From contig NC_049982.1 of assembly GCF_000003815.2 (NCBI RefSeq), positions 25,272,182-25,305,529 of the forward strand: 33,348 bases of DNA, in the 5' to 3' direction. This document shows positions 8,976 to 21,300 of this stretch, one piece after another (the first letter of the stretch is position 1; every line of letters begins with the position of its first letter). This DNA comes from Branchiostoma floridae (lineage: Eukaryota > Chordata > Leptocardii > Amphioxiformes > Branchiostomatidae). Position numbers and translations under genes: made by a program. The notes under the pieces are model-generated. The model made no database searches. It saw only the letters and a program-made list of their open reading frames with translations, and was not told the origin of the DNA.

Positions 8976-11835
8976 GTTCAAAAAAGGAGCTAGCGGTTGC
9001 GCCTAAACAGGGTGTGTATACTCAAGAATATCTCGAGAAGGAAGTATCCGACTATTTTGCGGTTTTCATCTTTCAATTCCTCACTAAGGGACCTTTCCAA
9101 CCATACCAAGTTTGCCAAGCCGGAACTTAAACTCTAAGCTACAATCTCAGTCTTAAGTCATCAATCTACCCGGTGCCGTGACAGTCGATGGTTCAAAAAA
9201 GGAGCTAGGGGTTGCGCCTATACAGGGTCTACATACTCAAGAATATCTCGAGAAGGAAGTATCCGACTATTTTGCGGTTTTCATCTTTCAATTCCTCACT
9301 ACAGGACCTTTACAACCATACCAAGTTTGCCAGGCCGGAACTTAAACTCTAAGCTACAATCTCAGTCTTAAGTCATCAACCTACCCGGTGCCGTGACAGG
9401 CGATGGTTCAAAAAAGGAGCTAGCGTTTGGGCTTAAACAGGGTCTGTATACTCAAGAATATCTCGAGAAGGAAGTATCCGACTATTTTGCGGTTTTCATC
9501 TTTCAATTCCTCACTAAGGGACCTTTCCAACCATACCAAGTTTGCCAGGCCGGAACTTAAACTCTAAGCTACAATCTCAGTCTTAAGTCATCAACCTACC
9601 CGGTGCCGTGACAGACGATGGTTCAAAAAAGGAGCTAGCGGTTGCGCCTAAACAGGGTGTGTATACTCAAGAATATCTCGAGAAGGAAGTATCCGACTAT
9701 TTTGCGGTTTTCATCTTTCAATTCCTCACTAAGGGACCTTTACAACCATACCAAGTTTGCCAGGCCGGAACTTAAACTCTAAGCTACAATCTCAGTCTTA
9801 AGTCATCAACCTACCCGGTGCCGTGACAGGCGATGGTTCAAAAAAGGAGCTAGCGGTTGCGCTTAAACAGGGTCTGTATACTCATGAATATCTCGAGAAG
9901 GAAGTATCCGACTATATTGCGGTTTTCATCTTTCAATTCCTCACTAAGGGACCTTTACAACCATACCAAGTTTGCCAGGCCGGAACTTAAACTCTAAGCT
10001 ACAATCTCAGTCTTAAGTCATCAACCTACCCGGTGCCGTGACAGACGATGGTTCAAAAAAGGAGCTAGCGGTTGCGCCTATACAGGGTCTACATACTCAA
10101 GAATATCTCGAGAAGAAAGTATCCGACTATTTTGCGGTTTTCATCTTTCAATTCCTCACTAAGGGACCTTTCCAACCATACCAAGTTTGCCAAGCCGGAA
10201 CTTAAACTCTAAGCTACAATCTCAGTCTTAAGTCATCAATCTACCCGGTGCCGTGACAGACGATGGTTCAAAAAAGGAGCTAGCGGTTGAGCCTAAACAG
10301 GGTCTATATACTCAAGAATATCTCGAGACGGAAGCATCCGAATATTTTGCGGTTTTCATCTTTCAATTCCTCACTAAGGGACCTTTACAACCATACCAAG
10401 TTTGCCAGGCCGGAACTTAAACTCTAAGCTACAATCTCAGTCTTAAGTCATCAATCTACCCGGTGCCGTGACAGGCGATGGTTCAAAAAAGGACCTAGCG
10501 GTTGAGCCTAAACAGGGTCTATATACTCAAGAATATCTCGAGAAGGAAGTATCCGACTATTTTGCGGTTTTCATCTTTCAATTCCTCACTAAGGGACCTT
10601 TCCAACCATACCAAGTTTGCCAGGCCGGAACTTAAACTCTAAGCTACAATCTCAGTCTTAAGTCATCAACCTACCCGGTGCCGTGACAGACGATGGTTCA
10701 AAAAAGGAGCTAGCGGTTGCGCCTAAACAGGGTGTGTATACTCAAGAATATCTCGAGAAGGAAGTATCCGACTATTTTGCGGTTTTCATCTTTCAATTCC
10801 TCACTAAGGGACCTTTCCAACCATACCAAGTTTGCCAGGCCGGAACTTAAACTCTAAGCTACAATCTCAGTCTTAAGTCATCAACCTACCCGGTGCCATG
10901 ACAGGCGATGGTTCAAAAAAGGAGCTAGCGGTTGCGCCTAAACAGGGTCTATATACTCAAGAATATCTCGAGACGGAAGTATCCGAATATTTTGCGGTTT
11001 TCATCTTTCAATTCCTCACTAAGGGACCTTTACAACCATACCAAGTTTGCCATCCCGGAACTTAAACTCTAAGCTACAATCTCACTCTTAAGTCATCAAC
11101 CTACCCGGTGCCGTGACAGGCGATGGTTCAAAAAAGGAGCTAGCGGTTGCGCCTAAACAGGGTCTATATACTCAAGAATATCTCGAGACGGAAGTATCCG
11201 AATATTTTGCGGTTTTCATCTTTCAATTCCTCACTAAGGGACCTTTACAACCATACCAAGTTTGCCATGCCGGAACTTAAACTCTAAGCTACAATCTCAG
11301 TCTTAAGTCATCAACCTACCCGGTGCCGTGACAGGCGATGTTTCAAAAAAGGAGCTAGCGGTTGCGCTTAACAGGGGTCTGTATACTCAAGAATATCTCG
11401 AGAAGGAAGTATCCGACTATTTTGCGGTTTTCATCTGTCAATTCCTCACTAAGGGACCTTTCCAACCATACCAAGTTTGCCAGGCCGGAACTTAAACTCT
11501 AAGCTACAATCTCAGTCTTAAGTCATCAACCTACCCGGTGCCGTGACAGACGATGGTTCAAAAAAGGAGCTAGCGGTTGCGCCTAAACAGGGTGTGTATA
11601 CTCAAGAATATCTCGAGAAGGAAGTATCCGACTATTTTGCGGTTTTCATCTTTCAATTCCTCACTAAGGGACCTTTCCAACCATACCAAGTTTGCCAGGC
11701 CGGAACTTAAACTCTAAGCTACAATCTCAGTCTTAAGTCATCAACCTACCCGGTGCCGTGACAGACGATGGTTCAAAAAAGGACCTAGCGGTTGCGCCTA
11801 AACAGGGTGTGTATACTCTAGAATATCTCGAGAAG
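8976..11835 (+). repeat. Satellite block E
   Basis: About 13 monomers. GACGATGG/GGTGTGT and GGCGATGG/GGTCTGT types partly alternate. Two GACGATGG copies (around 10045 and 10260) break the usual linkage by carrying GGTCTAC and GGTCTAT. A pair near 10890-11320 with CTCGAGACGG and GCCATCCCGG or GCCATGCCGG matches the pair at about 2773-3209. Confidence 0.82.
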
Positions 11836-12485
11836 NNNNNNNNNNNNNNNNNNNNNNNNNNNNNNNNNNNNNNNNNNNNNNNNNNNNNNNNNNNNNNNNN
11901 NNNNNNNNNNNNNNNNNNNNNNNNNNNNNNNNNNNTTTCATCTTTCAATTCCTCACTAAGGGACCTTTCCAACCATACCAAGTTTAACAGGCCGGAACTT
12001 AAACTCTAAGCTACAATCTCACTCTTAAGTCATCAACCTACCCGGTGCCGTGACAGGCGATGGTTCAAAAAAGGAGCTAGCGGTTGCGCCTAAACAGGGT
12101 CTATATACTCAAGAATATCTCGAGACGGAAGTATCCGAATATTTTTCGTTTTTCATCTTTCAATTCCTCACTAAGGGACCTTTACAACCATACCAAGTTT
12201 GCCAGGCCGGAACTTAAACTCTAAGCTACAATCTCACTCTTAAGTCATCAACCTACCCGGTGCCGTGACAGGCGATGGTTCAAAAAAGGAGCTAGCGGTT
12301 GCGCCTAAACAGGGTCTATATACTCAAGAATATCTCGAGAAGGAAGTATCCGACTATTTTGCGGTTTTCATCTTTCAATTCCTCACTAAGGGACCTTTCC
12401 AACCATACCAAGTTTGCCAGGCCGGAACTTAAACTCTAAGCTACAATCTCAGTCTTAAGTCATCAACCTACCCGGTGCCGTGACA
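11334..12485 (+). repeat. Five-monomer module, copy 1 (gapped)
   Basis: Monomer order: GGTCTGT; GACGATGG with GGTGTGT; GGACCTAGC with GGTGTGTATACTCTAGA; GGTCTAT with CTCGAGACGG, TCCGAAT and CTCACTCTT; then GGTCTAT with TCCGACTATT. The same order occurs at 14334 and 16487. The block spans 1152 bases because it contains a 100-N gap where only about 24 bases are expected. Correcting for that gives about 1076, or five monomers. Confidence 0.6.
11836..11935. other. Assembly gap, 100 N, out of register
   Basis: The flanks CTCGAGAAG and TTTCATCTTTC are about 24 bases apart in a normal monomer. By comparison with the ungapped modules at 14334 and 16487, probably only those 24 bases, or whole monomers plus 24, are missing. 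Confidence 0.85.
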
Positions 12486-13130
12486 GGCGATGGTTCAAAA
12501 AAGGAGCTAGCGGTTTCGCCTAAACAGGGTGTGTATACTCAAGAATATCTCGAGAAGGAAGTATCCGAATATTTTGCGGTTTTCATCTTTCAATTCCTCA
12601 CTAAGGGAAATTTCCAACCATACCAAGTTTGCCAGGCCGGAACTTAAACTCTAAGCTACAATCTCAGTCTTAAGTCATCAACCTACCCGGTGCCGTGACA
12701 GGCGATGGTTCAAAAAAGGAGATAGCGGTTGCGCCTAAACAGGGTGTGTATACTCAAGAATATCTCGAGAAGGAAGTATCCGACTATTTTGCGGTTTTCA
12801 TCTTTCAATTCCTCACTAAGGGACCTTTCCAACCATACCAAGTTTGCCAGGCCGGAACTTAAACTCTAAGCTACAATCTCAGTCTTAAGTCATCAACCTA
12901 CCCGGTGCGGTGACAGGCGATGGTTCAAAAAAGGAGATAGCGGTTGCGCCTAAACAGGGTGTGTATACTCAAGAATATCTCGAGAAGGAAGTATCCGACT
13001 ATTTTGCGGTTTTCATCTTTCAATTTCTCACTAAGGGACCTTTGCCACCATTCCAAGTTTGCCAGGCCGGAACTTAAACTCTAAGCTACAATCTCAGTCT
13101 TAAGTCATCAACCTACCCGGTGCCGTGACA

Positions 13131-13240
13131 GGCGATGGTACTAAGGGACCTTTGCCACCATACCAAGTTTGCCAGGCCGGAACTTAAACTCTAAGCTACA
13201 ATCTCAGTCTTAAGTCATCAACCTACCCGGTGCCGTGACA
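13131..13240 (+). repeat. Truncated 110-bp monomer, isolated copy
   Basis: GGCGATGGT is joined directly to ACTAAGGGACCTTTGCCACC, so 105 bases of the monomer (from the A-tract through the pyrimidine-rich stretch) are missing. The next copy carries the 9-bp insertion. The same junction occurs in the higher-order domain from 22802 onward, 9.67 kb away. The preceding monomer has CCTTTGCCACC, the same form as inside the truncated unit. Confidence 0.92.
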
Positions 13241-13465
13241 GGCGATGCCGCCGATGGTTCAACAAAAGGAGCTAGCGGTTGTGCCTAAACAGGGTCTGTA
13301 TACTCAAGAATATCTCGAGAAGGAAGTATCCGACTATTTTGCGGTTTTCATCTTTCAATTCCTCACTACAGGACCTTTACAACCATACCAAGTTTGCCAG
13401 GCCGGAACTTAAACTCTAAGCTACAATCTCAGTCTTAAGTCATCAACCTACCCGGTGCCGTGACA
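13241..13465 (+). repeat. Monomer with 9-bp insertion, copy 1
   Basis: It reads GGCGATGCCGCCGATGG in place of GGCGATGG, nine extra bases. An additional C in TTCAACAAAAGG makes it 225 bp. It has GTTGTGCC like the other insertion copies, but ATACTCAAGA rather than ATACTCTAGA. Confidence 0.9.
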
Positions 13466-14110
13466 GACGATGGTTCAAAAAAGGAGCTAGCGGTTGCGCC
13501 TAAACAGGGTGTGTATACTCAAGAATATCTCGAGAAGGAAGTATCCGACTATTTTGCGGTTTTCATCTTTCAATTCCTCACTACAGGACCTTTACAACCA
13601 TACCAAGTTTGCCATCCCGGAACTTAAACTCTAAGCTACAATCTCAGTCTTAAGTCATCAACCTACCCGGTGCCGTGACAGGCGATGGTTCAAAAAAGGA
13701 GCTAGCGGTTGCGCTTAAACAGGGTCTGTATACTCAAGAATATCTCGAGAAGGAAGTATCCGACTATTTTGCGGTTTTCATCTTTCAATTCCTCACTACA
13801 GGACCTTTACAACCATACCAAGTTTGCTAGGCCGGAACTTAAACTCTAAGCTACAATCTCAGTCTTAAGTCATCAACCTACCCGGTGCCGTGACAGGCGA
13901 TGGTTAAAAAAAGGAGCTAGCGGTTGCGCCTAAACAGGGTCTGTATACTCAAGAATATCTCGAGAAGGAAGTATCCGACTATTTTGCGGTTTTCATCTTT
14001 CAATTCCTCACTAAGGGACCTTTCCAACCATACCAAGTTTGCCATGCCGGAACTTAAACTCTAAGCTACAATCTCAGTCTTAAGTCATCAACCTACCCGG
14101 TGCCGTGACA

Positions 14111-14343
14111 GACGATGGTTCAAAAAAGGAGCTAGCGGTTGCGCCTAAACAGGGTGTGTATACTCTAGAATATCTCGAGGACGGAAGTATCCGACTATTT
14201 TGCGGTTTTCATATTTTAATTCTTCACTAAGGGGACCTTTTCCAACCATACCAAGTTTGCCAGGCCCGGAACTTAAACTCTAAGCTACAATCTCCAGTCT
14301 TAAGTCATCCAACCTACCCGGTGGCCGGTGACAGGCCGATGGG
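14111..14343 (+). repeat. Insertion-rich monomer (probable consensus errors)
   Basis: Against its neighbours this stretch carries about ten one-base insertions, nearly all duplicating an adjacent base: GAGGACGG, AAGGGGACC, CCTTTTCC, GGCCCGG, TCTCCAGTC, CATCCAACC, GGTGGCCGGTG, GGCCGATGGGTTC. Neighbouring copies have almost none. This fits uncorrected long-read error better than biological divergence. Confidence 0.7.
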
Positions 14344-15410
14344 TTCAAAAAAGGAGCTAGCGGTTGCGCCTAAACAGGGTCTGTATACTCAAGAATATCT
14401 CGAGAAGGAAGTATCCGACTATTTTGCGGTTTTCATCTTTCAATTTCTCACTAAGGGACCTTTCCAACCATACCAAGTTTGCCAGGCCGGAACTTAAACT
14501 CTAAGCTACAATCTCAGTCTTAAGTCATCAACCTACCCGGTGCCGTGACAGACGATGGTTCAAAAAAGGAGCTAGCGGTTGCGCCTAAACAGGGTGTGTA
14601 TACTCAAGAATATCTCGAGAAGGAAGTATCCGACTATTTTGCGGTTTTCATCTTTCAATTCCTCACTAAGGGACCTTTCCAACCATACCAAGTTTGCCAG
14701 GCCGGAACTTAAACTCTAAGCTACAATCTCAGTCTTAAGTCATCAACCTACCCGGTGCCGTGACAGTCGATGGTTCAAAAAAGGACCTAGCGGTTGCGCC
14801 TGAACAGGGTGTGTATACTCTATAATATCTCGAGAAGGAAGTATCCGAATATTTTGCGGTTTTCATCTTTCAATTCCTCACTAAAGGACCTTTCCAACCA
14901 TACCAAGTTTGCCAGGCCGGAACTTAAACTCTAAGCTACAATCTCACTCTTAAGTCATCAACCTACCCTGTGCCATGACAGGCGATGGTTCAAAAAAGGA
15001 GCTAGCGGTTGCGCCTAAACAGGGTCTATATACTCAAGAATATCTCGAGACGGAAGTATCCGAATATTTTGCGGTTTTCATCTTTCAATTCCTCACTAAG
15101 GGACCTTTCCAACCATACCAAGTTTGCCATCCCGGAACTTAAACTCTAAGCTACAATCTCACTCTTAAGTCATCAACCTACCCGGTGCCGTGACAGGCGA
15201 TGGTTCAAAAAAGGAGCTAGCGGTTGCGCCTAAACAGGGTCTATATACTCAAGAATATCTCGAGAAGGAAGTATCCGACTATTTTGCGGTTGTCATCTTT
15301 CAATTCCTCACTAAGGGACCTTTCCAACCATACCAAGTTTGCCAGGCCGGAACTTAAACTCTAAGCTACAATCTCAGTCTTAAGTCGTCAACCTACCCGG
15401 TGCCGTGACA
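14334..15410 (+). repeat. Five-monomer module, copy 2
   Basis: 1077 bases in the same subtype order as 11334-12485: GGTCTGT; GACGATGG with GGTGTGT; GGACCTAGC with CTCTATAAT and ACTAAAGGACC; GGTCTAT with CTCGAGACGG and GCCATCCCGG; GGTCTAT with TCCGACTATT. The third and fourth monomers are joined by CTGTGCCATGAC, which also occurs at 18.19 kb. Confidence 0.65.
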
Positions 15411-16486
15411 GGCGATGGTTCAAAAAAGGAGCTAGCGGTTGCGCCTATACAGGGTCTACATACTCAAGAATATCTCGAGAAGGAAGTATCCGACTATTTT
15501 GCGGTTTTCATCTTTCAATTCCTCACTAAGGGACCTTTCCAACCATACCAAGTTTGCCAGGCCGGAACTTAAACTCTAAGCTACAATCTCAGTCTTAAGT
15601 CATCAACCTACCCGGTGCCGTGACAGGGGATGGTTCAAAAAAGGACCTAGCGGTTGCGCCTATACAGGGTCTACATACTGAAGAATATCTCGAGAAGGAA
15701 GTATCCGACTATTTTGTGGTTTTCATCTTTCCATTCCTCACTACAGGACCTTTACAACCATACCAAGTCTGCCAGGCCGGAACTTAAACTCTAAGCTACA
15801 ATCTCAGTCTTAAGTCATCAACCTACCTGGTGCCGTGACAGGCGATGGTTCGAAAAAGGAGCTAGCGGTTGGGCTTAAACAGGGTGTGTATACTCAAGAA
15901 TATCTCGAGAAGGAAGTATCCGACTATTTTGCGGTTTTCATCTTTCAATTCCTCACTACGGGACCTTTCCAACCATACCAAGTTTGCCAGGCCGGAACTT
16001 AAACTCTAAGCTACAATCTCAGTCTTAAGTCATCAACCTACCCGGTGCCGTGACAGACGATGGTTCAAAAAAGGAGCTAGCGGTTGCGCCTAAACAGGGT
16101 GTGTATACTCAAGAATATCTCGAGAAGGAAGTATCCGACTATTTTGCGGTTTTCATCTTTCAATTCCTCACTACAGGACCTTTCCAACCATACCAAGTTT
16201 GCCAGGCCGGAACTTAAACTCTAAGCTACAATCTCAGTCTTAAGTCATCAACCTACCCGGTGCCGTGACAGGCGATGGTTCAAAAAAGGAGCTAGCGGTT
16301 GCGCTTAAACAGGGTCTGTATACTCAAGAATATCTCGAGAAGGAAGTATCCGACTATTTTGCGGTTTTCATCTTTCAATTCCTCACTAAGGGACCTTTCC
16401 AACCATACCAAGTTTGCCAGGCCGGAACTTAAACTCTAAGCTACAATCTCAGTCTTAAGTCATCAACCTACCCGGGTGCCGTGACA

Positions 16487-17561
16487 GGCGATGGTTCAAA
16501 AAAGGACCTAGCGGTTGAGCCTAAACAGGGTCTATATACTCAAGAATATCTCGAGAAGGAAGTATCCGACTATTTTGCGGTTTTCATCTTTCAATTCCTC
16601 ACTAAGGGACCTTTACCAACCATCCCAAGTTTGCCAGGCCGGAACTTAAACTCTAGCTACAATCTCAGTCTTAAGTCATCAACCTACCCGGTGCCGTGAC
16701 AGACGATGGTTCAAAAAAGGAGCTAGCGGTTGCGCCTAAACAGGGTGTGTATACTCAAGAATATCTCGAGAAGGAAGTATCCGACTATTTTGCGGTTTTC
16801 ATCTTTCAATTCCTCACTAAGGGACCTTTCCAACCATACCAAGTTTGCCAGGCCGGAACTTAAACTCTAAGCTACAATCTCAGTCTTAAGTCATCAACCT
16901 ACCCGGTGCCGTGACAGACGATGGTTCAAAAAAGGACCTAGCGGTTGCGCCTGAACAGGGTGTGTATACTCTAGAATATCTCGAGAAGGAAGTATCCGAA
17001 TATTTTGCGGTTTTCATCTTTCAATTCCTCACTAAAGGACCTTTCCAACCATACCAAGTTTGCCAGGCCGGAACTTAAACTCTAAGCTACAATCTCAGTC
17101 TTAAGTCATCAACCTACCCGGTGCCGTGACAGGCGATGGTTCAAAAAAGGAGCTAGCGGTTGCGCCTAAACAGGGTCTATATACTCAAGAATATCTCGAG
17201 AAGGAAGTATCCGAATATTTTGCGGTTTTCATCTTTCAATTCCTCACTAAGGGACCTTTCCAACCATACCAAGTTTGCCATGCCGGAACTTAAACTCTAA
17301 GCTACAATCTCACTCTTAAGTCATCAACCTACCCGGTGCCGTGACAGGCGATGGTTCAAAAAAGGAGCTAGCGGTTGCGCCTAAACAGGGTCTATATACT
17401 CAAGAATATCTCGAGAAGGAAGTATCCGACTATTTTGCGGTTTTCATCTTTCAATTCCTCACTACAGGACCTTTACAACCATACCAAGTTTGCCAAGCCG
17501 GAACTTAAACTCTAAGCTACAATCTCAGTCTTAAGTCATCAATCTACCCGGTGCCGTGACA
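16487..17561 (+). repeat. Five-monomer module, copy 3
   Basis: Exactly 1075 bases, five times 215. The first monomer is a GGACCTAGC/GTTGAGCC/GGTCTAT type rather than GGTCTGT. The rest follow the module order: GACGATGG with GGTGTGT; GGACCTAGC with CCTGAACAGG, CTCTAGA and ACTAAAGGACC; GGTCTAT with GCCATGCCGG and CTCACTCTT; GGTCTAT. The marker TGAACAGG is 2151 bases from its counterpart in copy 2, ten monomers away. Confidence 0.65.
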
Positions 17562-18015
17562 GGCGATGGTTCAAAAAAGGACCTAGCGGTTGAGCCTAAA
17601 CAGGGTCTATATACTCAAGAATATCTCGAGAAGGAAGTATCCGACTATTTTGCGGTTTTCATCTTTCAATTCCTCACTAAGGGACCTTTCCAACCATACC
17701 AAGTTTGCCAGGCCGGAACTTAAACTCTAAGCTACAATCTCAGTCTTAAGTCATCAACCTACCCGGTGCCGTGACAGGCGATGGTTCAAAAAAGGAGCTA
17801 GCGGTTGCGCCTATACAGGGTCTATATACTCAAGAATATCTCGAGAAGGAAGTATCCGACTATTTTGCGGTTTTCATCTTTCAATTCCTCACTAAGGGAC
17901 CTTTCCAACCATACCAAGTTTGCCAGGCCGGAACTTAAACTCTAAGCTACAATCTCAGTCTTAAGTCATCAACCTACCCGGTGCCGTGACAGGCGATGGT
18001 TCAAAAAAGGAGCTA

Positions 18016-18027
18016 GTGCGTTGCTTC
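18016..18027. other. Local replacement in GCTAGC-region of one monomer
   Basis: After GGAGCTAG this copy reads TGCGTTGCTTCT before AAACAGG, where the norm is CGGTTGCGCCT. It is a mild case of the replacement patches seen at the same monomer position at 27.8, 28.7, 30.5 and 30.9 kb. Confidence 0.5.
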
Positions 18028-18224
18028 TAAACAGGGTCTGTATACTCTAGAATATCTCGAGAAGGAAGTATCCGAATATTTTGCGGTTTTCATCTTTCAA
18101 TTCCTCACTAAAGGACCTTTCCAACCATACCAAGTTTGCCAGGCCGGAACTTAAACTCTAAGCTACAATCTCACTCTTAAGTCATCAACCTACCCTGTGC
18201 CATGACAGGCGATGGTTCAAAAAA

Positions 18225-18324
18225 NNNNNNNNNNNNNNNNNNNNNNNNNNNNNNNNNNNNNNNNNNNNNNNNNNNNNNNNNNNNNNNNNNNNNNNNNNNN
18301 NNNNNNNNNNNNNNNNNNNNNNNN
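18225..18324. other. Assembly gap, 100 N, out of register
   Basis: The flanks TTCAAAAAA and GTCTATATAC are about 28 bases apart in a normal monomer, so 100 is not in phase. The right flank, to about 18525, is rich in single-base insertions, as expected at a weakly supported contig end. Confidence 0.85.
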
Positions 18325-21300
18325 GTCTATATACTCAAGAATATCTCGAGAAGGAAGTATCCGAATATTTTGCGGTTTTCATCTTTCAATTCCTCAACTA
18401 AGGGACCTTTCCCACCATACCAAGTTTGCCAGGCCGGAACTTAAACTCTAAGCTACCAATCTCACCTCTTAAAGTCATCAAACCTACCCGGGTGCCGTGA
18501 CAGGCGATGGTTCAAAAAAGGAGGCTAGCGGTTGCGCCTAAACAGGGTCTGTATACTCAAGAATATCTCGAGAAGGAAGTATCCGACTATTTTGCGGTTT
18601 TCATCTTTCAATTCCTCACTACGGGACCTTTCCAACCATACCAAGTTTGCCAGGCCGGAACTTAAACTCTAAGCTACAATCTCAGTCTTAAGTCATCAAC
18701 CTACCCGGTGCCGTGACAGACGATGGTTCAAAAAAGGAGCTAGCGGTTGCGCCTAAACAGGGTGTGTATACTCAAGAATATCTCGAGAAGGAAGTATCCG
18801 ACTATTTTGCGGTTTTCATCTTTCAATTCCTCACTAAGGGACCTTTCCAACCATACCAAGTTTGCCAGGCCGGAACTTAAACTCTAAGCTACAATCTCAG
18901 TCTTAAGTCATCAACCTACCCGGTGCCGTGACAGGCGATGGTTCAAAAAAGGAGCTAGCGGTTGCGCCTAAACAGGGTGTGTATACTCAAGAATATCTCG
19001 AGAAGGAAGTATCCGACTATTTTGCGGTTTTCATCTTTCAATTCCTCACTAAGGGACCTTTCCAACCATACCAAGTTTGCCAGGCCGGAACTTAAACTCT
19101 AAGCTACAATCTCAGTCTTAAGTCATCAACCTACCCGGTGCCGTGACAGACGATGGTTCAAAAAAGGAGCTAGCGGTTGCGCCTAAACAGGGTGTGTATA
19201 CTCAAGAATATCTCGAGAAGGAAGTATCCGACTATTTTGCGGTTTTCATCTTTCAATTCCTCACTACAGGACCTTTACAACCATACCAAGTTTGCTAGGC
19301 CGGAACTTAAACTCTAAGCTACAATCTCAGTCTTAAGTCATCAACCTACCCGGTGCCGTGACAGGCGATGGTTCAAAAAGAGGAGCTAGCGGTTGCGCCT
19401 AAACAGGGTCGTGTATACTCAAGAATATCTCGAGAAGGAAGTATCTGAATATTTTGCGGTTTCATCTTTCAATTCCTCACTAAGGGACCTTTCCAACCAT
19501 ACCAAGTTTGCCAGGCCGGAACTTAAACTCTAAGCTACAATCTCAGTCTTAAGTCATCAACCTACCCGGTGCCGTGACAGGCGATGGTTCAAAAAAGGAG
19601 ATAGCGGTTGCGCCTAAACAGGGTGTGTATACTCAAGAATATCTCGAGAAGGAAGTATCCGACTATTTTGCGATTTTCATCTTTCAATTCCTCACTAAGG
19701 GAACTTTCCAACCATACCAAGTTTGCCAGGCCGGAACTTAAACTCTAAGCTACAATCTCAGTCTTAAGTCGTCAACCTACCCGGTGCCTTGACAGGCGAT
19801 GGTTCAAAAAAGGAGCTAGCGGTTGCGCCTAAACAGGGTCTATATACTCAAGAATATCTCGAGAAGGAAGTATCCGACTATTTTGCGGTTTTCATCTTTC
19901 AATTCCTCACTACGGGACCTTTACAACCATACCAAGTTTGCCAGGCCGGAACTTAAACTCTAAGCTACAATCTCAGTCTTAAGTCATCAACCTACCCGGT
20001 GCCGTGACAGGCGATGGTTCACAAAAGGAGCTAGCGGTTGCGCCTAAACAGGGTGTGTATACTCAAGAATATCTCGAGAAGGAAGTATCCGAATATTTCG
20101 CGGTTTTCATCTTTCAATTCCTCCTACGGACCTTTCCACCATACCAAGTTTGCCAGGCCGGAACTTAAACTCTAAGCTACAATCTCAGTCTTAAGTCATC
20201 AACCTACCCGGTGCCGTGACAGGCGATGGTTCAAAAAAGGAGCTAGCGGTTGGGCTTAAACAGGGTCTGTATACTCAAGAATATCTCGAGAAGGAAGTAT
20301 CCGACTATTTTGCGGTTTTCATCTTTCAATTCCTCACTAAGGGACCTTTCCAACCATACCAAGTTTGCCAAGCCGGAACTTAAACTCTAAGCTACAATCT
20401 CAGTCTTAAGTCATCAACCTACCCGGTGCCGTGACAGACGATGGTTCAAAAAAGGAGCTAGCGGTTGCGCCTAAACAGGGTGTGTATACTCAAGAATATC
20501 TCGAGAAGGAAGTATCCGACTATTTTGCGGTTTTCATCTTTCAATTCCTCACTACGGGACCTTTACAACCATACCAAGTTTGCCAGGCCGGAACTTAAAC
20601 TCTAAGCTACAATCTCAGTCTTAAGTCATCAACCTACCCGGTGCCGTGACAGGCGATGGTTCAAAAAAGGAGCTAGCGGTTGCGCCTAAACAGGGTCTGT
20701 ATACTCAAGAATATCTCGAGAAGGAAGTATCCGACTATTTTGCGGTTTTCATCTTTCAATTCCTCACTACGGGACCTTTCCAACCATACCAAGTTTGCCA
20801 GGCCGGAACTTAAACTCTAAGCTACAATCTCAGTCTTAAGTCATCAACCTACCCGGTGCCGTGACAGGCGATGGTTCAAAAAAGGAGATAGCGGTTGCGC
20901 CTAAACAGGGTGTGTATACTCAAGAATATCTCGAGAAGGACGTATCCGACTATTTTGCGGTTTTCATCTTTCAATTCCTCACTAAGGGACCTTTCCAACC
21001 ATACCAAGTTTGCCAGGCCGGAACTTAAACTCTAAGCTACAATCTCAGTCTTAAGTCATCAACCTACCCGGTGCCGTGACAGGCGATGGTTCAAAAAAGG
21101 AGATAGCGGTTGCGCCTAAACAGGGTGTGTATACTCAAGAATATCTCGAGAAGGAAGTATCCGACTATTTTGCGGTTTTCATCTTTCAATTCCTCACTAA
21201 GGGAAATTTCCAACCATACCAAGTTTGCCAGGCCGGAACTTAAACTCTAAGCTACAATCTCAGTCTTAAGTCATCAACCTACCCGGTGCCGTGACAGGCG

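Larger units (their letters stand above)
11936..18224 (+). repeat. Satellite block F
   Basis: About 29 full monomers plus the isolated truncated unit at 13131. It contains ungapped copies of the five-monomer module, the insertion-rich monomer at 14111-14343, and copies with GGACCTAGC. The copy near 15645 is among the most changed (GAGGGGATGG-like start, TACTGAAG, TTGTGGTT, TTTCCATTCC). The copy near 18010 reads GCTAGTGCGTTGCTTCTAAAC. Everything else is ordinary satellite. Confidence 0.82.
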
